A stretch of 6,191 nt of DNA from Pseudomonadota bacterium (GTDB taxonomy: Bacteria > Myxococcota > Polyangia > GCA-2747355 > JACKDQ01). Shown in pieces: positions 1 through 5,545 of this stretch. A program made the position numbers and the translations under genes. Location of the stretch: the NCBI GenBank assembly GCA_030591195.1, contig JAUVBO010000195.1:1-6191 (forward strand), given 5' to 3'. The stretch's first letter is position 1. Each line of letters opens with the position of its first letter. The notes under the pieces are model-generated. The model was not told where the DNA came from, ran no database searches, and saw only the letters and a program-made list of their open reading frames with translations.

Positions 1-1170
1 ATGTCCGATACTGCTGCGATGCCACGCTTTCCCGGCCACAGCGCCACCGCCAACCAGCTCTCCGACGCCGTCTTCAGCGCCCAGGCCGCCAGGCGGGCCG
101 CCCCGGAGCGCAAGCTCTATCCGCTCCACGTCGGTGATACCTACCTCGAGCCGCTGGCCGCGGCTCGCGCCGAGGCCCAGCTCACCGCCGATCACCCGCG
201 GCTGCACAACTACGCCCCGGTCCAGGGGATGCCCGAGCTGCTCGACGCGATCGAGGCACGCCACCAGGGAAGGATCCCGCGCGAGTGCCTGCAGGTGATG
301 TCGGGAGCGACCGCCGGGATCTCGGCGCTCTGCCAGACCCTGCTCGATCCCGGTGACGAGGTGCTGTTGCCGTCGCCCTACTGGCCGCTGATCCGCGGCA
401 TCATCGCCGCTCGCGGCGCGGTGCCGGTGGAGCTACCGCTGTTCGACCGCTTCGACCGCGACGGCTTCGACCTCGCCGCAGCGCTCGATGCAGCGGTGAC
501 GGCGCGCACCGTGGCGATCTACGTCAACTCGCCGAACAACCCGACCGGTCGGGTCCTGCCCGACGACGCCCTGGCGCAGATCGCCGAGCTCGCCGCGCGC
601 CACGATCTGTGGGTCATCGCCGACGAGGCCTACGAGGCGCTGCGCTTCGGCGGCAGCGAGCAGACCCCGATCTGGCACCGCGAGGATCTCGCCGAGCGAA
701 CCCTCGCGACCCACACCCTCTCCAAGAGCCACGGGCTCGCCGGCGCCCGCGTCGGCTACACCCACGGGCCGGCGGAGATCATGCGCGCGGTCCGCGGGGT
801 GCAGGCCTTCCACACCTACTGTTCGTCGCGGCCGATGCAGCTCGCCGGCGCCCAGGCGATCCGCACCGGCGATGGCTGGGTCGCCGATGCCCGGGCGAAG
901 TACGCCGAGGCCGGCCGGATCGCGGCCGAGGCCGTCGGCGTGGCCCCGCCCGAGGCGGGGACCTTCCTCTTCTTCGACGCCAGCAGCACCTTCGCCGCCG
1001 ATGAGGGGATCGGCGCCTTCCTCGAGCGCTGCATCGATGCCGGCGTGCTGCTCACCCCCGGCGCCTCCTGCGGCAAGGACTACCAGGGCTGGGCCCGGCT
1101 CTGCTTCACCGCCGTCCCCCCCGACGAGCTCGCCCAGGCCCTCGAGCTGCTCCAGCGCGTCCTCGGCTGA
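1..1170 (+). CDS. PLP-dependent class I/II aminotransferase (fold type I)
   Basis: This 389-residue protein has the normal length for the aspartate-aminotransferase superfamily. It should move an amino group between an amino acid and a 2-oxo acid in the cytoplasm, using pyridoxal phosphate. Visible landmarks, in order, are Tyr71 in NYAPVQG (substrate/PLP contact), the SGATAG turn at 101-106 (phosphate binding), Trp128 in SPYWP (aromatic stacking on the cofactor ring), NSPNNPTG at 176-183, Asp208 and Tyr211 in ADEAYE (pyridine N and O3' contacts), the Schiff-base lysine K242 in LSKSHGLAGARVGY with Arg250, and Arg366 in ARLCF, which would bind the substrate alpha-carboxylate. All catalytic residues are present, so it looks active. 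The ATG is the first base of the window, so its ribosome binding site cannot be seen, and Met7 is a possible alternative start. Substrate specificity cannot be read from sequence. It lies 412 bases upstream of the ligase operon on the same strand, so a shared pathway is possible but unproven. Confidence 0.93.
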   Translation: MSDTAAMPRFPGHSATANQLSDAVFSAQAARRAAPERKLYPLHVGDTYLEPLAAARAEAQLTADHPRLHNYAPVQGMPELLDAIEARHQGRIPRECLQVMSGATAGISALCQTLLDPGDEVLLPSPYWPLIRGIIAARGAVPVELPLFDRFDRDGFDLAAALDAAVTARTVAIYVNSPNNPTGRVLPDDALAQIAELAARHDLWVIADEAYEALRFGGSEQTPIWHREDLAERTLATHTLSKSHGLAGARVGYTHGPAEIMRAVRGVQAFHTYCSSRPMQLAGAQAIRTGDGWVADARAKYAEAGRIAAEAVGVAPPEAGTFLFFDASSTFAADEGIGAFLERCIDAGVLLTPGASCGKDYQGWARLCFTAVPPDELAQALELLQRVLG

Positions 1171-1332
1171 AAGACCATCTCGGGAGAGCAGCGTCAGCGC
1201 GTGCGAGTGATCCGCGAGAAGATGATCCGCTGTGTCGACGAGCGGCCGACCATCGGCTCCCAGGCGATGCCGAGGAGGGTGGCCCTTGATGATGAAGGTC
1301 GTCCGTTGCCTACCGAGCTCCCCCTGGCAACG

Positions 1333-1342
1333 GACAGCTGTC
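1333..1342. promoter_or_regulatory. perfect 10-bp palindrome GACAGCTGTC, candidate operator half or short hairpin
   Basis: GACAGCTGTC reads identically on both strands. It overlaps the start of the first copy of the direct repeat by four bases. It lies about 240 bases upstream of the ligase start, rather far for a repressor operator. Such a palindrome occurs easily by chance, and no matching transcription factor is visible in the window. Confidence 0.2.
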
Positions 1343-1375
1343 AGCGGGTGAGCGATCACTCAGGCAGATCGATCC
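1339..1375 (+). repeat. imperfect direct repeat, copy 1 (hairpin-forming)
   Basis: This copy aligns with 1392-1427 at 29 of 37 columns, with one single-base gap. The shared blocks are TGTC, GTGAGCG, CACTC, GGCA and ATCGATCC. Inside it, GGGTGA (1346-1351) can pair with TCACTC (1356-1361) around a GCGA loop, with one G-T wobble. The 3' end carries the palindrome GATCGATC at 1367-1374. The start-to-start distance to copy 2 is 53 bases. No function is recognised. It could be a small duplicated regulatory or RNA element, or the relic of a local duplication. Confidence 0.5.
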
Positions 1376-1391
1376 CCTTCTGGGCCACCGA

Positions 1392-1427
1392 TGTCGTGGA
1401 GTGAGCGCCACTCGGGCAAATCGATCC
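1392..1427 (+). repeat. imperfect direct repeat, copy 2 (hairpin-forming)
   Basis: This is the second copy of the unit at 1339-1375. GAGTG (1399-1403) pairs perfectly with CACTC (1409-1413) around a five-base loop, AGCGC. Where copy 1 has a G-T wobble in the stem, this copy has an A-T pair, so pairing is kept although the sequence differs. It ends with the same ATCGATCC block. It lies about 155 bases upstream of the ligase GTG start. Confidence 0.5.
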
Positions 1428-1503
1428 TGGCCAGGCCTCGCCTCGGCCGACCTTGCCGGGCTCCGGGGCACGCGTCTGCCCAGGTAGCGGGAGCGGGCCA
1501 CGA

Positions 1504-1533
1504 TTGACCCTGCAGGTCGCCGAGTGCGAGGAT
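1504..1533 (+). promoter_or_regulatory. weak sigma70-like promoter candidate
   Basis: TTGACC (1504-1509) is a near-consensus -35 hexamer. A poor -10-like GAGGAT (1528-1533) follows at 18-base spacing, matching TATAAT at only three positions. It is placed sensibly, about 50 bases upstream of the ligase start. The match is too weak to be more than a suggestion. Confidence 0.15.
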
Positions 1534-1571
1534 CGGCCACCTGCTGCTGCGGAGAGGATCGGCGAGAGGAC

Positions 1572-1576
1572 GAGGG
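1572..1576 (+). promoter_or_regulatory. Shine-Dalgarno for the ligase GTG start
   Basis: GAGGG sits six bases before the GTG at 1583 and supports that start. A purine-rich stretch, AGAGGA (1565-1570), lies just upstream. No in-frame ATG or GTG lies in the roughly 65 bases upstream. Confidence 0.55.
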
Positions 1577-1582
1577 TATCCG

Positions 1583-3241
1583 GTGAGCGCGCTACATGAC
1601 CTGCTGATCCGCTCGGCCGATCGGACGCCCGACCATCCGCTGTTCATCGACGCCAAGCCTCACGCCTCTCTCCGCTACGCCGAGGCTCAGCGCCAGGCCG
1701 CCAGCGTGGCGGGCGCGCTCCGCGCCGCCGGCGTCGAGCGCGGCGACCGGGTGGCGCTGCTGCTGCCCGACCGACCGGAGTCGCTCGTCGCGACCTACGG
1801 GATCCTCGAGGCCGGCGCGGTGGTGGTGCCGCTGTCGCCCGACGCCCGGGCCCGTCCCCTGGCCCGCCTGCTGCGCCGGTGCCAGGCGCGGGCGGTGATC
1901 ACCACCGCGAGAAACAGCAGGCTGCTCGACCAAGCGCTCGGCGAGCTGCCCGAGCTGCGGCTGATCGCCACCGTCGGGGCGCCGTTCACTGCGGCCCCCG
2001 TGCCGCAGGACGCTCCGGGGTCGCCAGCGGCTCCAGGTCGCGGTGCGTCACAGGCCGCGGAGTCCCAGATCGCTGCCCGAGAGAACCTCGAGGTCGTGCC
2101 CTGGCAGGCGCTGCTCGCCGGCGATCCCTGGACCGACGCGGGCATCGGCGAGGATGATCTGGCCTCGATCATGTTCACCTCGGGCACCACCGCGGCGCCC
2201 AAGGGCGTGATGACGTCCCATGGCAACCAGCTCGCTGCCACCGCCGCGATCGTCGAGTACCTCGAGCTCCAGCCCGACGAGCGGATGGCGATGGTCCTGC
2301 CGTTCTTCTACAGCTACGGGCTCTCGGTGCTCCACACCCACGTCGCCGTCGGCGGCACGCTCTGCCTCGTGGGAAGCGTCGCCTTCCCTGCCGCGGTGCT
2401 GCGCGGCATCGAGCAACACCGATGCACCGGGCTGTCCGGGGTGCCGTCGACCTTCGCCCGGCTGGCCCGCTCGAAGCTGCTCGACAGGCACGACCTGACC
2501 AGCCTGCGCTACCTGACCCAAGCCGGTGGACCGATGACGCCGGCGCTGACCCGCGAGGTGCTCGACGCGTTCCCCGGGGCCAGGCTGTTCGTGATGTACG
2601 GCCAGACCGAGGCCGCTCCGCGGCTCTCCTATCTGTCTCCCGACGACCTGCTGCGCAAGCTCGGCTCGGTGGGCAAGGCGATGCCGACGGTGACGCTGGC
2701 GGTGCTCGACGCCGAGGGAGGCGACGTGCCGGTGCCCTCTGGGGAGGTCGGCGAGCTGGTGGCCCGCGGACCGAACATCATGCGCGGCTACTGGGACGAC
2801 GCCGAGGAGACGGCGCGGGCGCTCCGTCCCGAGGGGCTGCGTACCGGCGACCTGGCCCGGGTCGATGCCGAGGGCTTCGTCACGATCGTCGGGCGACAGA
2901 GCGACATGATCAAGGCCGGTGCCCACCGGGTCGGCCCGCAGGAGATCGAGGCGGCGATCGAGCGGATGGCCGAGGTCGCCCAGTGCGGGGTGGTCGGCGT
3001 GCCCGACGAGCTCGACGGCGAGGCGATCGCCGCCTACGTGGTGCCGACCCCCGGGGCCGGGCTGACCGAGAGGGCGATCCAGCGGGCGTGCTTCGAGGAG
3101 CTGCCGCGCTACAAGCTGCCGACCCACATCCGGCTGGTCGCGGATCTGCCTCGCACCAACACCGGCAAGCTGCGGCGCGCCGAGCTGCGCGACTGGTTCG
3201 CTCGCGAGCACGCAGCTCCGGGCAGCCCGGAGAAAGGCTGA
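1583..3241 (+). CDS. AMP-forming acyl/aryl-acid ligase (ANL superfamily)
   Basis: This 552-residue adenylate-forming enzyme should activate a carboxylic acid with ATP to an acyl-AMP, then pass it to CoA or a carrier-protein phosphopantetheine thiol. The core motifs are intact: A3 phosphate loop TSGTTAAPKG at 199-208, A5 MYGQTE at 338-343, A7 TGD at 421-423, the hinge and following segment GRQSDMIKAGAHRVGPQEIE at 437-456, and the A10 catalytic lysine K529 in NTGKLRR. The length is normal for an acyl-CoA/acyl-ACP ligase, and there is no fused condensation or carrier domain. An Ala/Pro/Gly-rich stretch at about 136-168 looks like a flexible insertion in the N-terminal lobe. The start is GTG with GAGGG six bases upstream. 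The stop lies six bases before the AsnB-like gene, so the two are probably translationally coupled. The free carrier protein in the same operon is a plausible acceptor (inference, by analogy with DltA/DltC-type pairs). The acid substrate is unknown. Confidence 0.93.
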   Translation: MSALHDLLIRSADRTPDHPLFIDAKPHASLRYAEAQRQAASVAGALRAAGVERGDRVALLLPDRPESLVATYGILEAGAVVVPLSPDARARPLARLLRRCQARAVITTARNSRLLDQALGELPELRLIATVGAPFTAAPVPQDAPGSPAAPGRGASQAAESQIAARENLEVVPWQALLAGDPWTDAGIGEDDLASIMFTSGTTAAPKGVMTSHGNQLAATAAIVEYLELQPDERMAMVLPFFYSYGLSVLHTHVAVGGTLCLVGSVAFPAAVLRGIEQHRCTGLSGVPSTFARLARSKLLDRHDLTSLRYLTQAGGPMTPALTREVLDAFPGARLFVMYGQTEAAPRLSYLSPDDLLRKLGSVGKAMPTVTLAVLDAEGGDVPVPSGEVGELVARGPNIMRGYWDDAEETARALRPEGLRTGDLARVDAEGFVTIVGRQSDMIKAGAHRVGPQEIEAAIERMAEVAQCGVVGVPDELDGEAIAAYVVPTPGAGLTERAIQRACFEELPRYKLPTHIRLVADLPRTNTGKLRRAELRDWFAREHAAPGSPEKG

Positions 3242-3247
3242 AACCAG

Positions 3248-5224
3248 ATGTGCGGCATCGCCGGCATCCTCCGGCTCGGCGAGCGGGGCGCTCCGCCCGA
3301 GGCTGACGCCCTGCAGCGGATGATCGACATCGTCGAGCACCGCGGCCCGGACGAGCAGGGGATCTACCGCGACGACCAGCTTGGCCTGGGGCACGCGCGG
3401 CTGAGCATCATCGATCTGGCCGGCGGGCGCCAGCCGGTCCACAACGAGGACCGCTCGATCTGGGTCGTGCTCAACGGCGAGATCTTCAACTACCTCGAGC
3501 TGCGCGAGGAGCTGATCGGCCGCGGCCACAAATTCTACAGCAACAGCGACACCGAGGTGCTGGTCCACCTCTACGAGGACCACGGCGAGCGCTTCGTCGA
3601 GCAGCTCAACGGGCAGTTCAGCATCGCCCTGTGGGATCGGCCCCGCCGCCGGCTGGTGCTCGCCCGCGATCGGGTCGGCATCCGTCCGCTCTACTACGCC
3701 GAGGCCCAGGGGCGGCTGGTCTTCGCCTCGGAGATCAAGTCCCTGCTGACCCTGCCGGCGCTCGAGCGGCGGCTCGACCCGGAGGCGCTGACCCAGCTGT
3801 TCACCTACTGGGCCCCTGTGCCGCCGCGAACCGTCTTCGCCGGCATCAGCGCGCTGCCCCCCGGGCACCTGATGGTCGTCGACGAGGCGGGCGAGCGGCG
3901 GGTCCGGCGCTACTGGGACCTGAGCTTCCCCGAGCGGGCCGAGGACCACGACCCACGGCCACTCGGAGCGCTGGCCGAGGAGCTGCGGGCGCTGATGATC
4001 GACGCCGTGCGGCTGCGGCTACGCTCGGACGTGCCGGTGGGTGCCTACCTCAGCGGAGGCCTCGACTCGGCGGTGATCACCGCCTTGGTCAAGCACTACA
4101 CCAACGCGCCGCTCCGCACCTTCTCGCTCACCTTCGAAGACGCCGAGTTCGACGAGCGCCGCTACCAGCAGCAGCTGGTCGAGCACCTCGACACCGACCA
4201 CAGCGAGATCTGCTGCAGCACGGCGGCGATCTGCGAGGCGTTCCCGAAGACGATCTGGCACGCCGAGTCGCCGGTCCTGCGCACCGCGCCGACACCGCTG
4301 CAGCTCCTCTCGTCGCTGGTCCGCGAGCGGAGCTACAAGGTGGTGCTCACCGGCGAGGGCGCCGACGAGGTCTTCGGCGGCTACGACATCTTCCGCGAGG
4401 CCCAGCTACGGCGGCTCTGGGCCGCCGACCCCGACGGCGAGGGCGGCGAGCAAGCCCGCGCGCTGCTCGGCCGGCTCTACCCATACCTCGAGGCCTCGCC
4501 GATGAAGAGCGCGGCCTACGCCAAACGTTTCTTCGGCCAGGGGCTCGACCACCTCGACCGGCCCTACTTTGGCCACATCCCCCGCTGGTCGACCACCGCC
4601 CGCAGCCACCGGTTCTTCGTCGGCGAGCTGGCCGAGACGGCGGCCAGCTTCGATCGTTACCAGGTGATCAGCGAGCTGCTGCCACCGGCGGTCAGCCGCT
4701 GGCAGCCCCTCTGTCGCGACCAGTACCTCGAGATCAACACCCTGATGAGCGGCTACCTGCTCTCGTCCCAGGGCGACCGGGTGATGATGGCCAACTCGGT
4801 CGAAGGGCGCTTCCCGTTCCTCGATCATCGCGTCATCGAATGGGCCGCCCGGCTCCCGGTGGCGGCCAAGATCCACGGGACGGAGGAGAAGGTCCTGCTC
4901 AAGCAGGCGATGGCCGACCTGTTGCCGGCGGCGATCACCAGGCGGCCGAAGCAGCCCTATCGCGCCCCCGACAGCCGCAGCTTCTTCGCCAAGGACGGCT
5001 CACCGGCGGCCGACTACGTCGGCGAGTTGCTCGGCGCCGACCGGATCAAGCGCGCCGGATACTTCGATCCGGTGGCCACCGAAAAACTGGTCAACAAGTG
5101 CGCCCAGGGCCGGGCGATCGGCTTCGCCGACAACATGGCCTTCATCGGCATCCTCTCGACGATGCTGCTCGACGAGCAACTGGTCCGCGGCGCCCGCTGG
5201 CCAGACGGAGCTGGGGCGGGTTAA
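3248..5224 (+). CDS. asnB: glutamine-hydrolysing asparagine synthetase-family amidotransferase
   Basis: This 658-residue protein has two domains and is cytoplasmic. The N-terminal class II glutaminase begins MCGIAG with the nucleophile Cys2. Its glutamine-site residues are Arg51 (HARLSIID), Asn76 and Glu78 in NGEIFNY, and Asp101 in SDTEV, equivalent to Arg49, Asn74, Glu76 and Asp98 of E. coli AsnB. The C-terminal synthetase domain carries the ATP-pyrophosphatase loop SGGLDS at 269-274 and GEGADEVFGGYD at 369-380, including the conserved Glu370, Asp373 and Glu374. Both active sites therefore look complete: glutamine is hydrolysed, NH3 is channelled, and an adenylated carboxylate is amidated. 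It is about 100 residues longer than E. coli AsnB (554), a length common in AsnB relatives of biosynthetic clusters. Its place between the ligase (6 bases) and the carrier protein (33 bases) suggests the substrate may not be aspartate but a pathway intermediate. AGAAAGG at 3231-3237 is a usable ribosome binding site. The family call is secure, but the symbol is family-level only. Confidence 0.93.
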   Translation: MCGIAGILRLGERGAPPEADALQRMIDIVEHRGPDEQGIYRDDQLGLGHARLSIIDLAGGRQPVHNEDRSIWVVLNGEIFNYLELREELIGRGHKFYSNSDTEVLVHLYEDHGERFVEQLNGQFSIALWDRPRRRLVLARDRVGIRPLYYAEAQGRLVFASEIKSLLTLPALERRLDPEALTQLFTYWAPVPPRTVFAGISALPPGHLMVVDEAGERRVRRYWDLSFPERAEDHDPRPLGALAEELRALMIDAVRLRLRSDVPVGAYLSGGLDSAVITALVKHYTNAPLRTFSLTFEDAEFDERRYQQQLVEHLDTDHSEICCSTAAICEAFPKTIWHAESPVLRTAPTPLQLLSSLVRERSYKVVLTGEGADEVFGGYDIFREAQLRRLWAADPDGEGGEQARALLGRLYPYLEASPMKSAAYAKRFFGQGLDHLDRPYFGHIPRWSTTARSHRFFVGELAETAASFDRYQVISELLPPAVSRWQPLCRDQYLEINTLMSGYLLSSQGDRVMMANSVEGRFPFLDHRVIEWAARLPVAAKIHGTEEKVLLKQAMADLLPAAITRRPKQPYRAPDSRSFFAKDGSPAADYVGELLGADRIKRAGYFDPVATEKLVNKCAQGRAIGFADNMAFIGILSTMLLDEQLVRGARWPDGAGAG

Positions 5225-5245
5225 CGTCGAAGCCGAGACTGCGAC

Positions 5246-5249
5246 GGGG
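5246..5249 (+). promoter_or_regulatory. Shine-Dalgarno deciding the carrier-protein start
   Basis: GGGG ends eight bases before the ATG at 5258, an ideal distance. The alternative in-frame GTG at 5249 overlaps this G run and has no comparable purine tract at the right distance upstream. The ATG is therefore preferred. Confidence 0.5.
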
Positions 5250-5257
5250 TGACGCGC

Positions 5258-5506
5258 ATGGAGATCAAGCGAAAGGTCTGGGAGTACGTCGTCGACAACT
5301 TCCTGATGGGCAGCGGCGGCGACGAGATCGGCGACGAGACGTCCTTTCTCGAGCAGGACATCCTCGACAGCACCGCGGTGCTGGAGCTGATCTCCTTTCT
5401 CGAGGAGACCTTCGGCATCACGGTCGCCGACGAGGAGCTGCTTCCCGAAAACCTCGATAGCCTCGCGGCGATCGAGGTCTACGTGCAACGCAAGCAGGCG
5501 ACCTGA
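5258..5506 (+). CDS. free-standing acyl/peptidyl carrier protein
   Basis: This small acidic protein of 82 residues (85 if the GTG at 5249 is used) has the four-helix carrier-protein pattern. The attachment site for 4'-phosphopantetheine is Ser38 in DILDSTAVLEL, where most fatty-acid ACPs have DSL. Helix 2 continues into ISFLEETFGI, and the late motif DEELLPENLDSLAAIEVYV matches the usual end of pathway-specific carrier proteins. It should hold an acyl or aminoacyl group as a thioester for the enzymes encoded around it. It lies 33 bases after the AsnB-like gene and 39 bases before the NadE-like gene. With no fatty-acid synthesis gene visible, a dedicated carrier is more likely than housekeeping AcpP. 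A phosphopantetheinyl transferase would have to be supplied from elsewhere. The family call is confident, but the cargo is unknown. Confidence 0.92.
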   Translation: MEIKRKVWEYVVDNFLMGSGGDEIGDETSFLEQDILDSTAVLELISFLEETFGITVADEELLPENLDSLAAIEVYVQRKQAT

Positions 5507-5545
5507 CAGCCGACCGGGGCGTTGGGGGCGAAGAACGGGGGATCG

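Larger units (their letters stand above)
1171..1582. other. 412-base intergenic region, probable promoter/leader of the downstream operon
   Basis: No convincing gene lies here. The third-position G/C pattern of the flanking genes fades, and the base composition is visibly less GC-rich. The only + strand reading frame of any length (GTG at 1201 to 1404) has no recognisable motif and no good ribosome binding site. The region contains an imperfect direct repeat pair (1339-1375 and 1392-1427), a perfect palindrome (1333-1342), a short hairpin (GGGCA 1466-1470 with TGCCC 1477-1481) and a 10-base direct repeat GAGGATCGGC at 1528-1537 and 1554-1563. I see no strong hairpin-plus-T-run terminator after the aminotransferase. 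The spacing is far larger than within the downstream operon, so transcription of the ligase operon probably starts here. Confidence 0.6.

Noticed and set aside
433..1359. 308-codon - strand open frame over the aminotransferase and the start of the gap
   Set aside because: Most of it is the mirror of the aminotransferase, the translation is Gly/Ala/Asp-rich without motifs, and the part in the intergenic gap resembles no protein I recognise.
1201..1404. 67-codon + strand open frame in the intergenic region starting with GTG
   Set aside because: It has no convincing ribosome binding site, no recognisable motif and poor third-position bias, and it spans repeat copy 1 (1339-1375) and part of copy 2 (1392-1427). 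A small gene cannot be excluded, but nothing supports one.
1466..1481. GGGCA/TGCCC hairpin considered as a terminator
   Set aside because: The stem is only five base pairs and no T run follows. It is also nearly 300 bases after the aminotransferase stop.
1528..1563. Ten-base direct repeat GAGGATCGGC (1528-1537 and 1554-1563)
   Set aside because: The copies are short, built from common purine-rich and GATC-containing words in this GC-rich DNA, and one overlaps the Shine-Dalgarno-like stretch, so chance is sufficient.
2048..3949. Long antisense open frame (633 codons) across the ligase/AsnB junction on the - strand
   Set aside because: It is antisense to two genes with full catalytic motif sets, has a low-complexity Arg/Gly/Val/Leu-rich translation with no domain, and is the expected shadow of high-GC codon bias.
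3631..5460. 609-codon + strand open frame overlapping the AsnB-like gene in another frame
   Set aside because: The translation is dominated by Arg, Ala, Pro and Gly, typical of an out-of-frame reading of GC-rich coding DNA. The overlapped AsnB frame has every family motif.
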